A DNA stretch of 64,000 nt, taken from the NCBI RefSeq assembly GCF_009690845.1, contig NZ_VWSJ01000027.1, forward strand, positions 1 to 64,000, in the 5' to 3' direction. The position numbers were made by a program, and so were the translations under genes. The stretch comes from Campylobacter portucalensis. GTDB taxonomy: Bacteria; Campylobacterota; Campylobacteria; Campylobacterales; Campylobacteraceae. Below, one piece after another: positions 54,406 to 63,942 of this stretch. Each line of letters begins with the position of its first letter. Position 1 is the stretch's first letter. Below the pieces are notes generated by a model. The model saw only the letters and a program-made list of their open reading frames with translations, was not told the DNA's origin and ran no database searches.

Positions 54406-55219
54406 ATGCTAAGATATGCATTTTTAAGTGTAGAAGGGATAAATTTAAAACCCAAAAATATCTTTACTGGCTCTGCCATTAGAGGGTGTTTTGGTTATGC
54501 CTTAAGGGCTGTGGTTTGTCCTTTTATAGACTCAAAATGTCAAAATTGCTATATGGCTTATAAATGTCTTTTTTATAAAATTTACGAAACCCCCAAATCA
54601 AACACCAAATTTAAGGCTTGAAATTTCGCAAGATTCTTACGATTTTAAATTTTATCTATTTGAAGATATGAATGAATTTATACCATATTTTATAGTTGCT
54701 TTTGAAAATATGCAAAATATCGGACTTGGATATAGAAAAGATAAATTTGAGTTTAAAAGAATTTTGCTAAATGGAAAGTTAATTTATGAAGATAGAGTTT
54801 TATTAACAAAAGAGTTTAGGAGTTTAAATTATATGCCTGAATTTAAGGAAAATAACATAAAGGTAAATTTAAAAACTCCGCTAAGAATCAAACAAGACGG
54901 TAAAATAATCACTAAAAATTTAAATATTGCAAAGTTTTTAAGGGGCATAAAAAGGCATTATAATTTAATTAAAAACATAGATGAAAAAGTTGATTATATA
55001 CCTAAATTTCGTGAATTTACTCAAAGATTAAAATTTGTAAATTTAAATAGATATAGCAACAGGCAAAGAAAAAAATATGAATTTGGTGGTGTTGTTGGGG
55101 AGTTTAAGATTTTTGATTTGGATGATGAGGGTATTAAATTACTTGAACTTAGCAAAATAATAGGAGCTGGAAAAAGCACGACTTTTGGGCTTGGAAGCAT
55201 AGAGATTGACTATATTTAA
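54406..55219 (+). pseudogene. cas6: Cas6 crRNA endonuclease, interrupted by a 1-base insertion
   Basis: The first frame reads FTGSAIRGCFGYALRAVVCPFIDSKCQNCYMAYKCLFYKIYETP, the N-terminal RAMP and cysteine cluster of type III Cas6, then stops at 54621. The second frame continues NLRLEISQDSYDFKFYLFED through MQNIGLGYRKDKFEFKRILL to the Gly-rich end GAGKSTTFGLGSIEIDYI. The shift falls at a run of five C (54590-54594); with four C the gene is one 270-residue protein, the normal size. Cas6 cuts the array transcript within repeats. It is the only Cas6 in the window. First gene of the effector operon, ten bases before cas10. Confidence 0.85.
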
Positions 55220-55228
55220 AGGAGAGAT

Positions 55229-56638
55229 ATGAAAGCAGCAGTTTTAGTTGATATCGCTGGTAAGCAAAATTATATTTTTAGCTCAAATAAGCTTAGGGAT
55301 ATAGCAGGAGCTAGTGAGATTATTAGGAGGGTTACCGATAAAGATTATATAAAAGAAAAAATGAGTTTAGATAAAATTGATGGAAATTTTGGTGGCGGAA
55401 ATGCACTAATTTTCTTTGATAACGAAAAAGAAGCAAAAGAGTTTATAAATAGATATTCTAAATTTCTACTTAAAAACTATCCATCTTTGGTTGTTTATTT
55501 TGGGCTAAATCCAGTTTTTGAAGAAAGTAACTTTAAAGAAAGTAATAGTAAAACTCATCAAATTTTAGAAGATATTAAAAATAGCTTTTATCCACTATCT
55601 CAAGGTTTATCGTTAGGGCTTGAAGAGCTTTGCCCAAATAGTGATTTTCCAGCGACGGGCAAATTTGATGAGCTAAGAAATTCTCACATAAGCAAAGCTA
55701 CATATATCAAACAAAAAATGGCAGATGATAGTAATAAGAATTTTTCAAAATTATTAAGTGAAGTTTTGGGTGATTATAAATTCTCAACAGAGCTTGATAA
55801 AATCATCCATAATGATAAATCATTTATCGCTGTAGGGCATATAGACGCAAATGATTTAGGTAAAAAGGTTAAAAATTTAAAAACAAGAGATGACTATAAA
55901 GAGTTTTCAAAAAATATTGATAATGGTATGCAAATAGCTTTAAAAGAAACCGTAAGAAAGCTAATAGAAAATTTAGATAAATTTAGTTTTGCAGATATTA
56001 AAAATTTAGAAATAAAAGATAAGATTCTTCCATTTCGCCCTATTGTTTTAAGTGGTGATGACTTTACTTTTGTAAGCGAAGGAAGGCTTGGAGTTTGGAT
56101 AGCAAAAACTTTTATAAATGAGCTTTCAAGAATTAAATTTGGAAAAGAAAATGAGCCTTTATATGCAAGTGGTGGAGTTGCTATCGTTAAGGGAAAAACA
56201 CCATTTTTTAGAGCTTATGAGATAGCTGAAGAGTTAGCTACGAGCGCTAAAAAGATCACAAGAAAAGATGAAAAAATAAAAACAAGCTTAGATTTTATCA
56301 TCACTTCATCCAATATTTTAGGTGATTTAGACTTTTTAAGAGAAAAATATTACACTAGAAATGATACGAAGCTTTTTAATGAAGGTTTTAGCGATGATGA
56401 TTTTAATAAGCTTTTAAATTTAATGAATGATTTAAAACAAATTTCAAAAACAAAAATTATGAAATTAAGAGATTTACTTCTTCAAAGTAGAGAAAATACT
56501 CAAAAATATCTTGAAATTTATTGTGATTCAAAGCTTTTAAATAATGGCGAAATAGAAAATGAAAAGATGCTGCTTGAAGCTATTGAGCTATTAAATTTTT
56601 ACCCTTTATTAGGAGAAAAATATGACAAAATTAGTTAA
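55229..56638 (+). CDS. cas10: Cas10, HD-less type III-D form
   Basis: 469 residues. It opens directly with the palm-type segment AAVLVDIAGKQNYIFSSNKLRDIAGASEIIRR; GGGNALIFF, GHIDANDLGKKV and the second palm VLSGDDFTFV (near 273-282) follow, then a helical C terminus. The nucleotidyl-cyclase motif is SGDD, keeping both aspartates of the usual GGDD. There is no N-terminal HD nuclease domain, and the protein is about half the length of Csm1 or Cmr2, a trait of subtype III-D. It should synthesise cyclic oligoadenylate on target RNA binding; two CARF proteins nearby fit this. It overlaps csx10 by 17 bases. No disruption is seen. Confidence 0.9.
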   Translation: MKAAVLVDIAGKQNYIFSSNKLRDIAGASEIIRRVTDKDYIKEKMSLDKIDGNFGGGNALIFFDNEKEAKEFINRYSKFLLKNYPSLVVYFGLNPVFEESNFKESNSKTHQILEDIKNSFYPLSQGLSLGLEELCPNSDFPATGKFDELRNSHISKATYIKQKMADDSNKNFSKLLSEVLGDYKFSTELDKIIHNDKSFIAVGHIDANDLGKKVKNLKTRDDYKEFSKNIDNGMQIALKETVRKLIENLDKFSFADIKNLEIKDKILPFRPIVLSGDDFTFVSEGRLGVWIAKTFINELSRIKFGKENEPLYASGGVAIVKGKTPFFRAYEIAEELATSAKKITRKDEKIKTSLDFIITSSNILGDLDFLREKYYTRNDTKLFNEGFSDDDFNKLLNLMNDLKQISKTKIMKLRDLLLQSRENTQKYLEIYCDSKLLNNGEIENEKMLLEAIELLNFYPLLGEKYDKIS

Positions 56639-58624
56639 AATTAAACTTTTAAGCAATGCTTTATTTAGTAATGCAAGCGGAGATGGGCTTATAGATTTAG
56701 ATAGTATTAGTGATGAATTTGGTATTTTTTATATCCCATCAAAAAGGATAAAAGGTGCATTAAGAGAGAGTGCAACTGAAATTTTGGAAATGCAAAATTT
56801 AGCTAGCGACGAGATAGAAAGGCAAATAAATACTCTTTTTGGTACGGCTAAAAATGATGGCTTAATAGAGCTTTTTGATGCACATTTAGAAAATTTTGAT
56901 TTTTATAAAAAATTAAGCCTTGAATTTGGTCGAAATAGTATTTTAAATTTAAACTCACTTATTTTAAATCAAACTTCATTAGATGATAATGGAGTTGCAA
57001 AAGATGGATATTTAAGAAAACTTAGAGTTATAAAAAGCGGTCTTGTTTTTGAGATGAAAATTATTTTAAAAGATGAAAATTTAAAGACTTAATAGAACTT
57101 AGTTTTAGGAATTTAAGGCGAATAGGAAGCAGTAGAAATAGAGGACTTGGCGAAATAGAGTGTAAAATTTGTGAAGAAAAAAATGTGCAAGAAGATGATA
57201 TTTTAGATGATGGTATTGTTATAAAATTAAAAGAACCAACTGCTATAACTTTAAAAAAGGGAGATAATTTTAATATAAAAAGTTATAAATATATCCCAGC
57301 TACTACCTTAAAAGGGGCGATTTTATCTAAACTTAGTGGAGAGTTGAGAGATGAATTTGCAAAAAAAGCGATAGTAAAAAATGGATATTTGTTTGAAAAT
57401 TCTAAAATTTACTACCCTGTGCCTAAAAATTTAGAAAAGTATAAATATCCTAAAAATGAAGAAGAAAAAAGCCTTGTTTTTGATAGTTTTATGCAAGGTG
57501 ATGAGAATAAAAAAAGAAGCTTAGGTGAATTTTTTAGTATAAACAATGAAGAAATTTATATTAAATCACCTAAAATAGAGAGTTTTTTTCATATGCAAAG
57601 AGATAGGCAAAAACAAAGTAGTAATAAAAATAACGGAGCTATTTTTGCATATGAAGCACTTAGTAAAAATCAAGCTTTTAAAGCTGAGATAATTTGCGAT
57701 AATGATTTGCTTGAAAAAGTAAAAAAAGAAGTTGGAAATAATATCAAATTTGGAAGATCTAAAAATCAAGGCTACTCAAATTCTAAAATTTCCATAAATA
57801 TATCAAAAAACAGCAACTTAGATAAAAAATTGCAAGAATTTTATATGGTGTGTCAAAGTCCATTAGTTCTTTTTGATGAAAATGGTATATTTTCGCCAGA
57901 TATTTGCAGTTTTAAACGCTATTTAGAAATAGAAAAAATAGAGTCAAAAGCCAGATTTTCAAGACATAAATTTTATAAACTAGATTATAAATCTAAAATT
58001 CCTGAGGTTTTAGCTTTTGAAGTTGGAAACGTCTTTAAAATCACTTTAAAAGAGCCAATTGATGTAAGCTATCTAGAAAATGGTTTTGGGGAATTAGTAG
58101 AGCACGGTTATGGGCAAGTTAAAATTTATGAGAATTTTAATGGGCTAAATTTAAAAGAAAGCAAAAGAGAAAGTCGTGATAACAAAATAGATTTTACAAA
58201 AATTTCAGATAGCCAAAAAGAGATAGTTTTAAAGATTTTAAAAGATAAAATTTATAGTGAGATCTTACTTGATGCGAGATACATTAAAGATGAAATCACT
58301 CATAAAGATGAAAGCCTAACTCAAAACGAATACTCAAGATTAGAAAATACAGCCTTAAAATCTGCTAGTTTTGAAGAGTTTAAAAACGAGCTTAATAAAG
58401 CAAAGCAAAGCAATAGTGATAACAAAGAACTCACCACTTTTAATCAAAAAATCAAAGATAAATGTAAAGAATTTACTCCTTATGGGTTAGATAAGTTTTT
58501 TGAAGATAAAATCTACTCAAATTTAAAAAAAGATTTTATAGATAAATACAAAGATGAAATTCAAATAAAAGCTTTTGTAAATAAAATTCGTTACTTAAAA
58601 AAGAAGGATCAAAAAAATGCCTAG
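56622..58624 (+). pseudogene. csx10: Csx10 (type III-D Cas5-like RAMP), 1-base deletion
   Basis: The first frame has FYIPSKRIKGALRESATEIL, NQTSLDDNGVAKDGYLRKLRVIKSG and stops at 57092. One base later the frame continues LIELSFRNLRRIGSSRNRGLGEIECKI, the Csx10 hallmark, then a second RAMP part (KYIPATTLKGAILSKL, FGRSKNQGYSNSKI) and a helical tail to 58624. Adding one A at the aaa run 57083-57085 gives one 667-residue protein. Csx10 defines subtype III-D and holds the crRNA 5' end. As sequenced the two halves would be made separately at best. Overlaps cas10 before and the Cas7 gene after it. Confidence 0.87.
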
Positions 58625-59888
58625 AATTAAACAGAAATTTATAATCACAGCAAATTTGACAAACAAAACAGCATTTAGTATCAGTAGTGGGGATGGTGAA
58701 TTTATAGATAGTATGGTGGTAAAAGATGCAAATGAAAACCCTTTTATACCAGCTACTTCACTTATAGGCGTGATAAGAAGCGAGTTTAAAAAATATGATG
58801 ATAGCTTAACTAGTGCTATTTTAGGAGATGGCGATAGTCCAAGCCAGCTTATGCTAAGTGATGCTAAGCTTATATCAAAATCAAAGATAAATATAAGAAA
58901 CGGTATCAAGGTGTCAAATGTTACAGGAATTACTCAAGATGGGGCTTTATATGATTATGAAGTTGTAGGAAGCGGGGCTAAATTTAAGCTCAAAGCAGAA
59001 GTAACCATAAGAAAATCTCATAACCAAGATGATATGTATAGGGCTATTGATATATTTTATTCTATCTTGAAAAATGGGCTTTTTATAGGGGCTAAGACTA
59101 TGAGTGGCTTAGGAGAGATTAAGTTTAGTGATATTAGAGTTTCAAGATATGATTTTAGCCAAAATGGAGCTTTTGAGAGCTTTTTAGATAAAAAAGAGCT
59201 TGATAATTATAAACCAAATTTAGTTAAAAAAGAAAATGAAGAGATAAGATTTTGCCTAAATTTAGACATTAAAAACTCACTCTTGATAGGTTCAGCTTCT
59301 GCTTTAAGCGACTCTGATATAGGAAGCTTATATGAAAATAATGAGTTTTTAGCAAGTGGGACGAGCTTAAAAGGAGCTATTAGAAATAGAGCTTTAAAAA
59401 TAGCTAAATTTTTAGGAGAGAATGAGAGTTTTATAGACGATCTTTTTGGTTATGTTGATGAAAAAAATAAACAGGCTAAAAAATCAAAAATACAAATAAA
59501 AGAAAGTGTCATAAATAAAGCTTTTACAAAAATCCAACAAAGAACTAAAATAGATAGATTTAGTGGCTCTACTATTGATGGAGCGTTATTTGATAGCGAG
59601 CCACTATTTAAAGGAGATATCAGGCTTGATGTTTTGATTAAAAATCCAGATTATAAAGAAATAGGGCTTATTTTGCTAGTTTTAAAGGATTTAGCGACTT
59701 CAAAACTTGCAGTTGGTGGCGGTAAAAATGTAGGGCGTGGAGTTTTTGAAATATCAAAAGAAGATGATAGCGATAAAGATGCTAGCTTTGAAGCTTATAA
59801 TGGAAATTTTAAAATTTATCAAAAAGATAAAACCTATAGCAAGGATGATTTGAATAAATTTGTAGCAAATTTAGGAGAGAAATTATGA
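58617..59888 (+). CDS. Double Cas7 (Csm3-like tandem RAMP)
   Basis: 423 residues made of two Cas7/Csm3-like halves. Half 1 (about 1-190) has SISSGDGEFIDSMVVKDANENPFIPATSLIGVIR, whose aspartate before the IPATS motif matches the RNA-cleaving position of Csm3, and SGLGEIKFSDI. Half 2 (about 205-390) has LIGSASAL, FLASGTSLKGAIRNR, KIDRFSGSTIDGALFDSEPL and GGGKNVGRGVFEI but no acidic residue at the matching site. Fused Cas7 units are common in III-D. They form the crRNA backbone and cut target RNA. It overlaps csx10 by 8 bases and the next gene by 4. Confidence 0.88.
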   Translation: MPRIKQKFIITANLTNKTAFSISSGDGEFIDSMVVKDANENPFIPATSLIGVIRSEFKKYDDSLTSAILGDGDSPSQLMLSDAKLISKSKINIRNGIKVSNVTGITQDGALYDYEVVGSGAKFKLKAEVTIRKSHNQDDMYRAIDIFYSILKNGLFIGAKTMSGLGEIKFSDIRVSRYDFSQNGAFESFLDKKELDNYKPNLVKKENEEIRFCLNLDIKNSLLIGSASALSDSDIGSLYENNEFLASGTSLKGAIRNRALKIAKFLGENESFIDDLFGYVDEKNKQAKKSKIQIKESVINKAFTKIQQRTKIDRFSGSTIDGALFDSEPLFKGDIRLDVLIKNPDYKEIGLILLVLKDLATSKLAVGGGKNVGRGVFEISKEDDSDKDASFEAYNGNFKIYQKDKTYSKDDLNKFVANLGEKL

Positions 59889-60394
59889 TAAAAACGATAA
59901 ATAAAGATGAAATTTTTAATCAAATAAAAAATGGTTATGCGATTTTTTGGCTAAGAAAGAGTATCGAGTTTGCTAGAATTAGAGATTTTAAATTTGAGTT
60001 TTATGATAGAGATATGCCAAAGTTAGATGAAATTTTAACAGCTAGAATTTTTGATGAAAACAAAGAACTTTTTATTAATAATCAAGGTAGAGATTTATTG
60101 GCAAGGCTTAGAGATGATAATGGGCTAAAAGAAGATGAAGATTATATACAAAGCGAGTTTTATTTAATGGGTTCTAAATTTGAAGAGCTTGAAAATGGAT
60201 TTTGCAAATTATCAAGCAAAAGCGGAAGTGAGTTTATAATCCCGCTAGAAAATGAAAATTTTAAATTAGTAGCAGTTACTAGAAGAGATTATATATCTAC
60301 ATTTAAAGACACAAATCAGGCCTTTTTCAAAGATTTTAGATTAGCAAGTATGAAAGGAGTTAAGAAATGGGAAAAGATAAACCAAAATCTGTAA
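59885..60394 (+). CDS. csx19: Csx19-like type III-D accessory protein
   Basis: 169 residues. EFARIRDFKFEFYDRDMPKLDEILTARIFDENKELFI resembles the W/G-R-I and lqlRlF.e..El pattern of the TIGR03984 (Csx19) family, found between RAMP genes of III-D loci. The small size and position fit an effector small subunit, though this is inference. It overlaps the upstream gene by four bases and the downstream one by 28. The call rests on a partial motif plus synteny. Confidence 0.6.
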   Translation: MIKTINKDEIFNQIKNGYAIFWLRKSIEFARIRDFKFEFYDRDMPKLDEILTARIFDENKELFINNQGRDLLARLRDDNGLKEDEDYIQSEFYLMGSKFEELENGFCKLSSKSGSEFIIPLENENFKLVAVTRRDYISTFKDTNQAFFKDFRLASMKGVKKWEKINQNL

Positions 60395-62181
60395 AATTCA
60401 ACGCTCACGCTCCATATAATTTTGTCTCTTTGCCTAGTAAGGTGATATATCAAGACTCTATTTTGGATTTAGAATTTGACAAAGAAGGAAGAGTTGTAAA
60501 AGGCGATGGGCTTAGTAGATTTAGTGGAAATAGTGGCGAGATAGAACTAAACATAACTACAAAATCACCACTTTTTATAGGAGATAGTGGTAAAAGTAAT
60601 GATTTAAATGATTTTTTTAATGTAGATGGCGAGTATAAGATCCCAGGAAGTTCAATTAGAGGAATGATAAGAAAATTGGTTGAAATTTGTTCATACTCAA
60701 AATTTAGTTTTTTTAATGACCATAAGTTTTATTTTAGAGATGTTGCAGGTGTGGCTGATGATAGTTTAAAAACGACATATCAAAAATTTTTAAAATATCA
60801 AGATAGCGAAGGAGAATTACAACCTAACTCATCTCCTGGAATTTTAAGATGTAGAAATGATAGAGATTTTTATATAGTTCCAACAAAATGTGATGAAGTT
60901 TCTTATATAGATTCAAAAGCTGAAAAAAATACAAATTTAAACAGATATGAAGTAAAAAAATTAGATAAAAAATATTCAAAAGAGCAAAAAAATATGGAAA
61001 TTATTCAAAAAAATGACCGCTTTGTAGTCTATGTTGGAAAAATAGGGAATATTTTTTTAAAAGGTAGAAATATAAAAGATAATAGAAATAAAATTTGCTA
61101 TAAGTTTTTTTATCCAAAAAATGAAGAAGAAAAAATAGAACTAGATTACAATAGAGATATTAAACCATATATATATGATAGTCAGAAAAAATTTAAGCAA
61201 GGAAAATTTTTAAATTTAATAGAACTAGTTAAGGACAAAAAGCAGTACCCAGATGGTATTCCTTGCTTTTATGCAATAACTAATAAAAAAAACGATCCAG
61301 ATGACAAATATAAAGAGCAGGTTTTTTTCGGCCATACTTCTTATTTTAGGATTCCTTACCAAAACAGCATTGGCGACATAATAGATAAAAATTTAAAAGA
61401 TGATAAGAGATTAGATTTAACACAAGCTATTTTTGGAAAAGATAAAGTTTTGGCTACAAGAGTGTTTTTTGAAGATGCATCGCTAAAAAATGAACCAAAA
61501 TGGCTTACTAAAAATGATGTAGAGATTATTTTATCATCACCAAAACCAACTTCGTATAATCTTTATTTAGAGCAAAAAGGCGTTAAAAATGTTTCAGAGA
61601 TTAAGCATTATGATAGTCAAGACGCAAAAATAAGAGGGTATAAATTCTATCATCATCAAAATTTTAATCTAAACCATCATAATGGAAAAATGAAACAAAA
61701 TACAAATGAAAATATGAAAAAGCATATCAAGCCACTTGATAGCGAAAATATTTTTAAAACAAAGATAAGGTTTGAGAGTTTAAGCGATATAGAGCTTGGA
61801 GCTTTGCTTTTTGTTTTAAATTTACCACAAAATTGCTACCATAAAATCGGTATGGCAAAACCTTTAGGATTTGGCAAGATAGAAATCAAAGCAAATTTAA
61901 AAATTTATGATTTAGAAAAAAGATACAGCACTTTATTTGATGAAAATAGTGAGTTTTGTGAGCCAAATTTAGAAAATAGTAGCCAAAATTTTATATCTAA
62001 ATTTCAAAAGTTTATTTTAGATAAATTAGGAGAAGATAAAAAAAGCTTATGGGAAGTTGATAGATTAAAAGAGCTAGAAATTATGCTAAGAGATGATAAA
62101 AAAGCAGATTTTAGCTATATGGAACTTGGCGATTTTAAAGATAAAGATAAGATTTTACCTAAGGTAGGGGAGTTAAGATGA
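60367..62181 (+). CDS. Large RAMP protein of type III-D (TIGR03986-like, Cas7 group)
   Basis: 604 residues. The opening FNAHAPYNFVSLPSKVIY is typical of the TIGR03986 family. ELNITTKSPLFIGDSGK, YKIPGSSIRGMIRKLVEI, FYFRDVAGV and the late KIGMAKPLGFGKIEIKANL complete the RAMP fold. A long insertion (about 130-350) of mixed charged residues lies within the domain. It is the last backbone unit of the III-D effector, probably near the crRNA 3' end. Intact as sequenced. It overlaps its neighbours on both sides (28 and 4 bases). Confidence 0.85.
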   Translation: MGKDKPKSVKFNAHAPYNFVSLPSKVIYQDSILDLEFDKEGRVVKGDGLSRFSGNSGEIELNITTKSPLFIGDSGKSNDLNDFFNVDGEYKIPGSSIRGMIRKLVEICSYSKFSFFNDHKFYFRDVAGVADDSLKTTYQKFLKYQDSEGELQPNSSPGILRCRNDRDFYIVPTKCDEVSYIDSKAEKNTNLNRYEVKKLDKKYSKEQKNMEIIQKNDRFVVYVGKIGNIFLKGRNIKDNRNKICYKFFYPKNEEEKIELDYNRDIKPYIYDSQKKFKQGKFLNLIELVKDKKQYPDGIPCFYAITNKKNDPDDKYKEQVFFGHTSYFRIPYQNSIGDIIDKNLKDDKRLDLTQAIFGKDKVLATRVFFEDASLKNEPKWLTKNDVEIILSSPKPTSYNLYLEQKGVKNVSEIKHYDSQDAKIRGYKFYHHQNFNLNHHNGKMKQNTNENMKKHIKPLDSENIFKTKIRFESLSDIELGALLFVLNLPQNCYHKIGMAKPLGFGKIEIKANLKIYDLEKRYSTLFDENSEFCEPNLENSSQNFISKFQKFILDKLGEDKKSLWEVDRLKELEIMLRDDKKADFSYMELGDFKDKDKILPKVGELR

Positions 62182-63560
62182 AGATAATATCTTTTGAACG
62201 AACAGTGCTAACGCCTAATACTTCTTTATATTTAGCAGGAGAGTGCGAAAAAGTTATCAAAAATGACGAATATAAAACAGCTACAGAAGCATTGATTAAA
62301 TCAAATCCTAATGCTAATATAGTAATTTTACACTCTATAAATTTTAAAGAAGCTCCAACTTATCCAAAAGAGTGTAAAATTTTGGATTATTTTGATGATT
62401 ATAAAAAGCTTTTTTCAACTATTTCAGATGAAATTTAAAAAGATGATAAAATTATTATAGACATAACTCACTCTATGAGAGATGCTGCTTTTATGGGCTT
62501 TTTGTTAGCTCTTTTGAATAGAAATAAAGCAAAAATAGAAATCATTTACGCTGAACAAATTAGCGAAATGGGAAAACCACGTGTTTTTGAGTTTAAATTT
62601 CTGACTGAATATGTTAATATAATTGATTTTTTCTTCGTATTAAAAAGTTTTAATGAATTTGTAAAGATCCCATACAGCGATACAGAGGATTTATTGTATT
62701 TGAAATTAAAAGATTTTAGTGAAAGTCTTTTATCAAATCAAATTTTAAAGTGTACTACAAAATACCCAGATTTAAAAAACGAACTAATATCTCGTCAAAA
62801 TAGTGACCTTTATTTTTTAAAAAATGAAATTTCAGAAGTTTTGAATGATATAGAATTTTTTGAAAATATTAGCAAAAAAGAGCGATACGAAGTTTATTAT
62901 AAAATTTCAAAATTTTTATATAATAAGAACTATTTTTTAAATACTTCGAACTTTTTAATAGAGGCTTTACATATGTATTTTTTTAAATATTTAAAAAAAT
63001 ATATTATTTCCAAAAACAGCTTAGAGCCAAATTATGAAGTTTTGCAACTTTGTTTGAATTTTATAAATCAAGGAACTTTAAATGATAAAAACTATGAAAT
63101 AAAACCACCTTGTGATTATTTTATAGAGTTAAATAGTGCTGTTTTTATGCAATTGGCAGATTTTAGAAGGAAAATAGGAGAGATAAGACATGAACTTTCT
63201 CACATAAGTACGAAGAACATAAGTCTTAAGAGTGAGCTTAAAATCCTTTTAGGTGATTTTGAAAATTTAGTTTTAAAAGAAGATATTTTAAGTAACTTAG
63301 TAGAGATAGTAGATGAAGAGCGAGTTAAAGATTTTACAAGCTATCATTTAGAAAAATTTGCTACTCAAGTGCGAAACAAAACTTTAACTAAAAATATAAA
63401 AACAGATACAGTAAAAAATAAACTTTTAGATTTTTATAATGGTAAACTATCAAAAACAGATGAGTGTTATGATCTTTTTAAAACTAATAACAAAAGTAAA
63501 ATTCTAGCCCTAAATTTAAAAAATAAAGAATTATATTTCAATCCAAATTTAAAGGAGTAA
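62178..63560 (+). pseudogene. Second CARF-HEPN ancillary nuclease, interrupted by an in-frame TAA
   Basis: Starts MKIISFERTVLTPNTSLYLAGECE and runs to DEI, where TAA at 62436-62438 ends it. The same frame goes straight on: KDDKIIIDITHSMRDAAFMGF, the CARF ligand motif, then a helical region and a HEPN domain with RHELSH (63187-63204). Without the stop it is one 460-residue protein of the TM1812/Csx1 type. A single base change (for example AAA to TAA) explains it. The rest from ATG 62475 is open but would lack half of the CARF sheet. It overlaps the upstream RAMP by four bases and lies one base before csx20. Confidence 0.85.
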
Positions 63561-63561
63561 A

Positions 63562-63942
63562 ATGAAACTTTTTTTGTTTTTTTCACATAAATTAACAGAT
63601 GAGCAAATCATAGATGCAAAAAACTCACTAAAAATCAGTGAGTTTGTAAATTTACCAAGTGATTTGCAAGCTAATTTCTCTCAAGTTCCAGCTGAATTTG
63701 GAGAAAATGAGCTTTTAAATTATGCAAAATCTTTTTTTGAATATTTAGATAAAAATGCCAAAAGTGAGGATTTTGCTTTGATACAAGGAGATTTTGGGCT
63801 TACATTTTTGCTAGTAAAATTTTGCTTAGAAAATGACATTACTCCACTTTATGCAACAACAAAAAGAGATGTTGTTATTAATGAGAATGGATTAAAAACA
63901 AGTATATTTAAACACGTAAAATTTAGAAAATATGTAATTTAA
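63562..63942 (+). CDS. csx20: Csx20-family CRISPR ancillary protein
   Basis: 126 residues: LFLFFSHKLTDEQIIDAKNSL, FVNLPSDLQANFSQVP, DFALIQGDFGLTFLLVKFCLENDITPLYATTKRD and KHVKFRKYVI match the Csx20 pattern. The family belongs to the CARF-like superfamily and is proposed to degrade cyclic oligoadenylate, which would switch off the CARF-HEPN nucleases. It is last in the operon and starts one base after the upstream stop. Intact as sequenced. Confidence 0.8.
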   Translation: MKLFLFFSHKLTDEQIIDAKNSLKISEFVNLPSDLQANFSQVPAEFGENELLNYAKSFFEYLDKNAKSEDFALIQGDFGLTFLLVKFCLENDITPLYATTKRDVVINENGLKTSIFKHVKFRKYVI

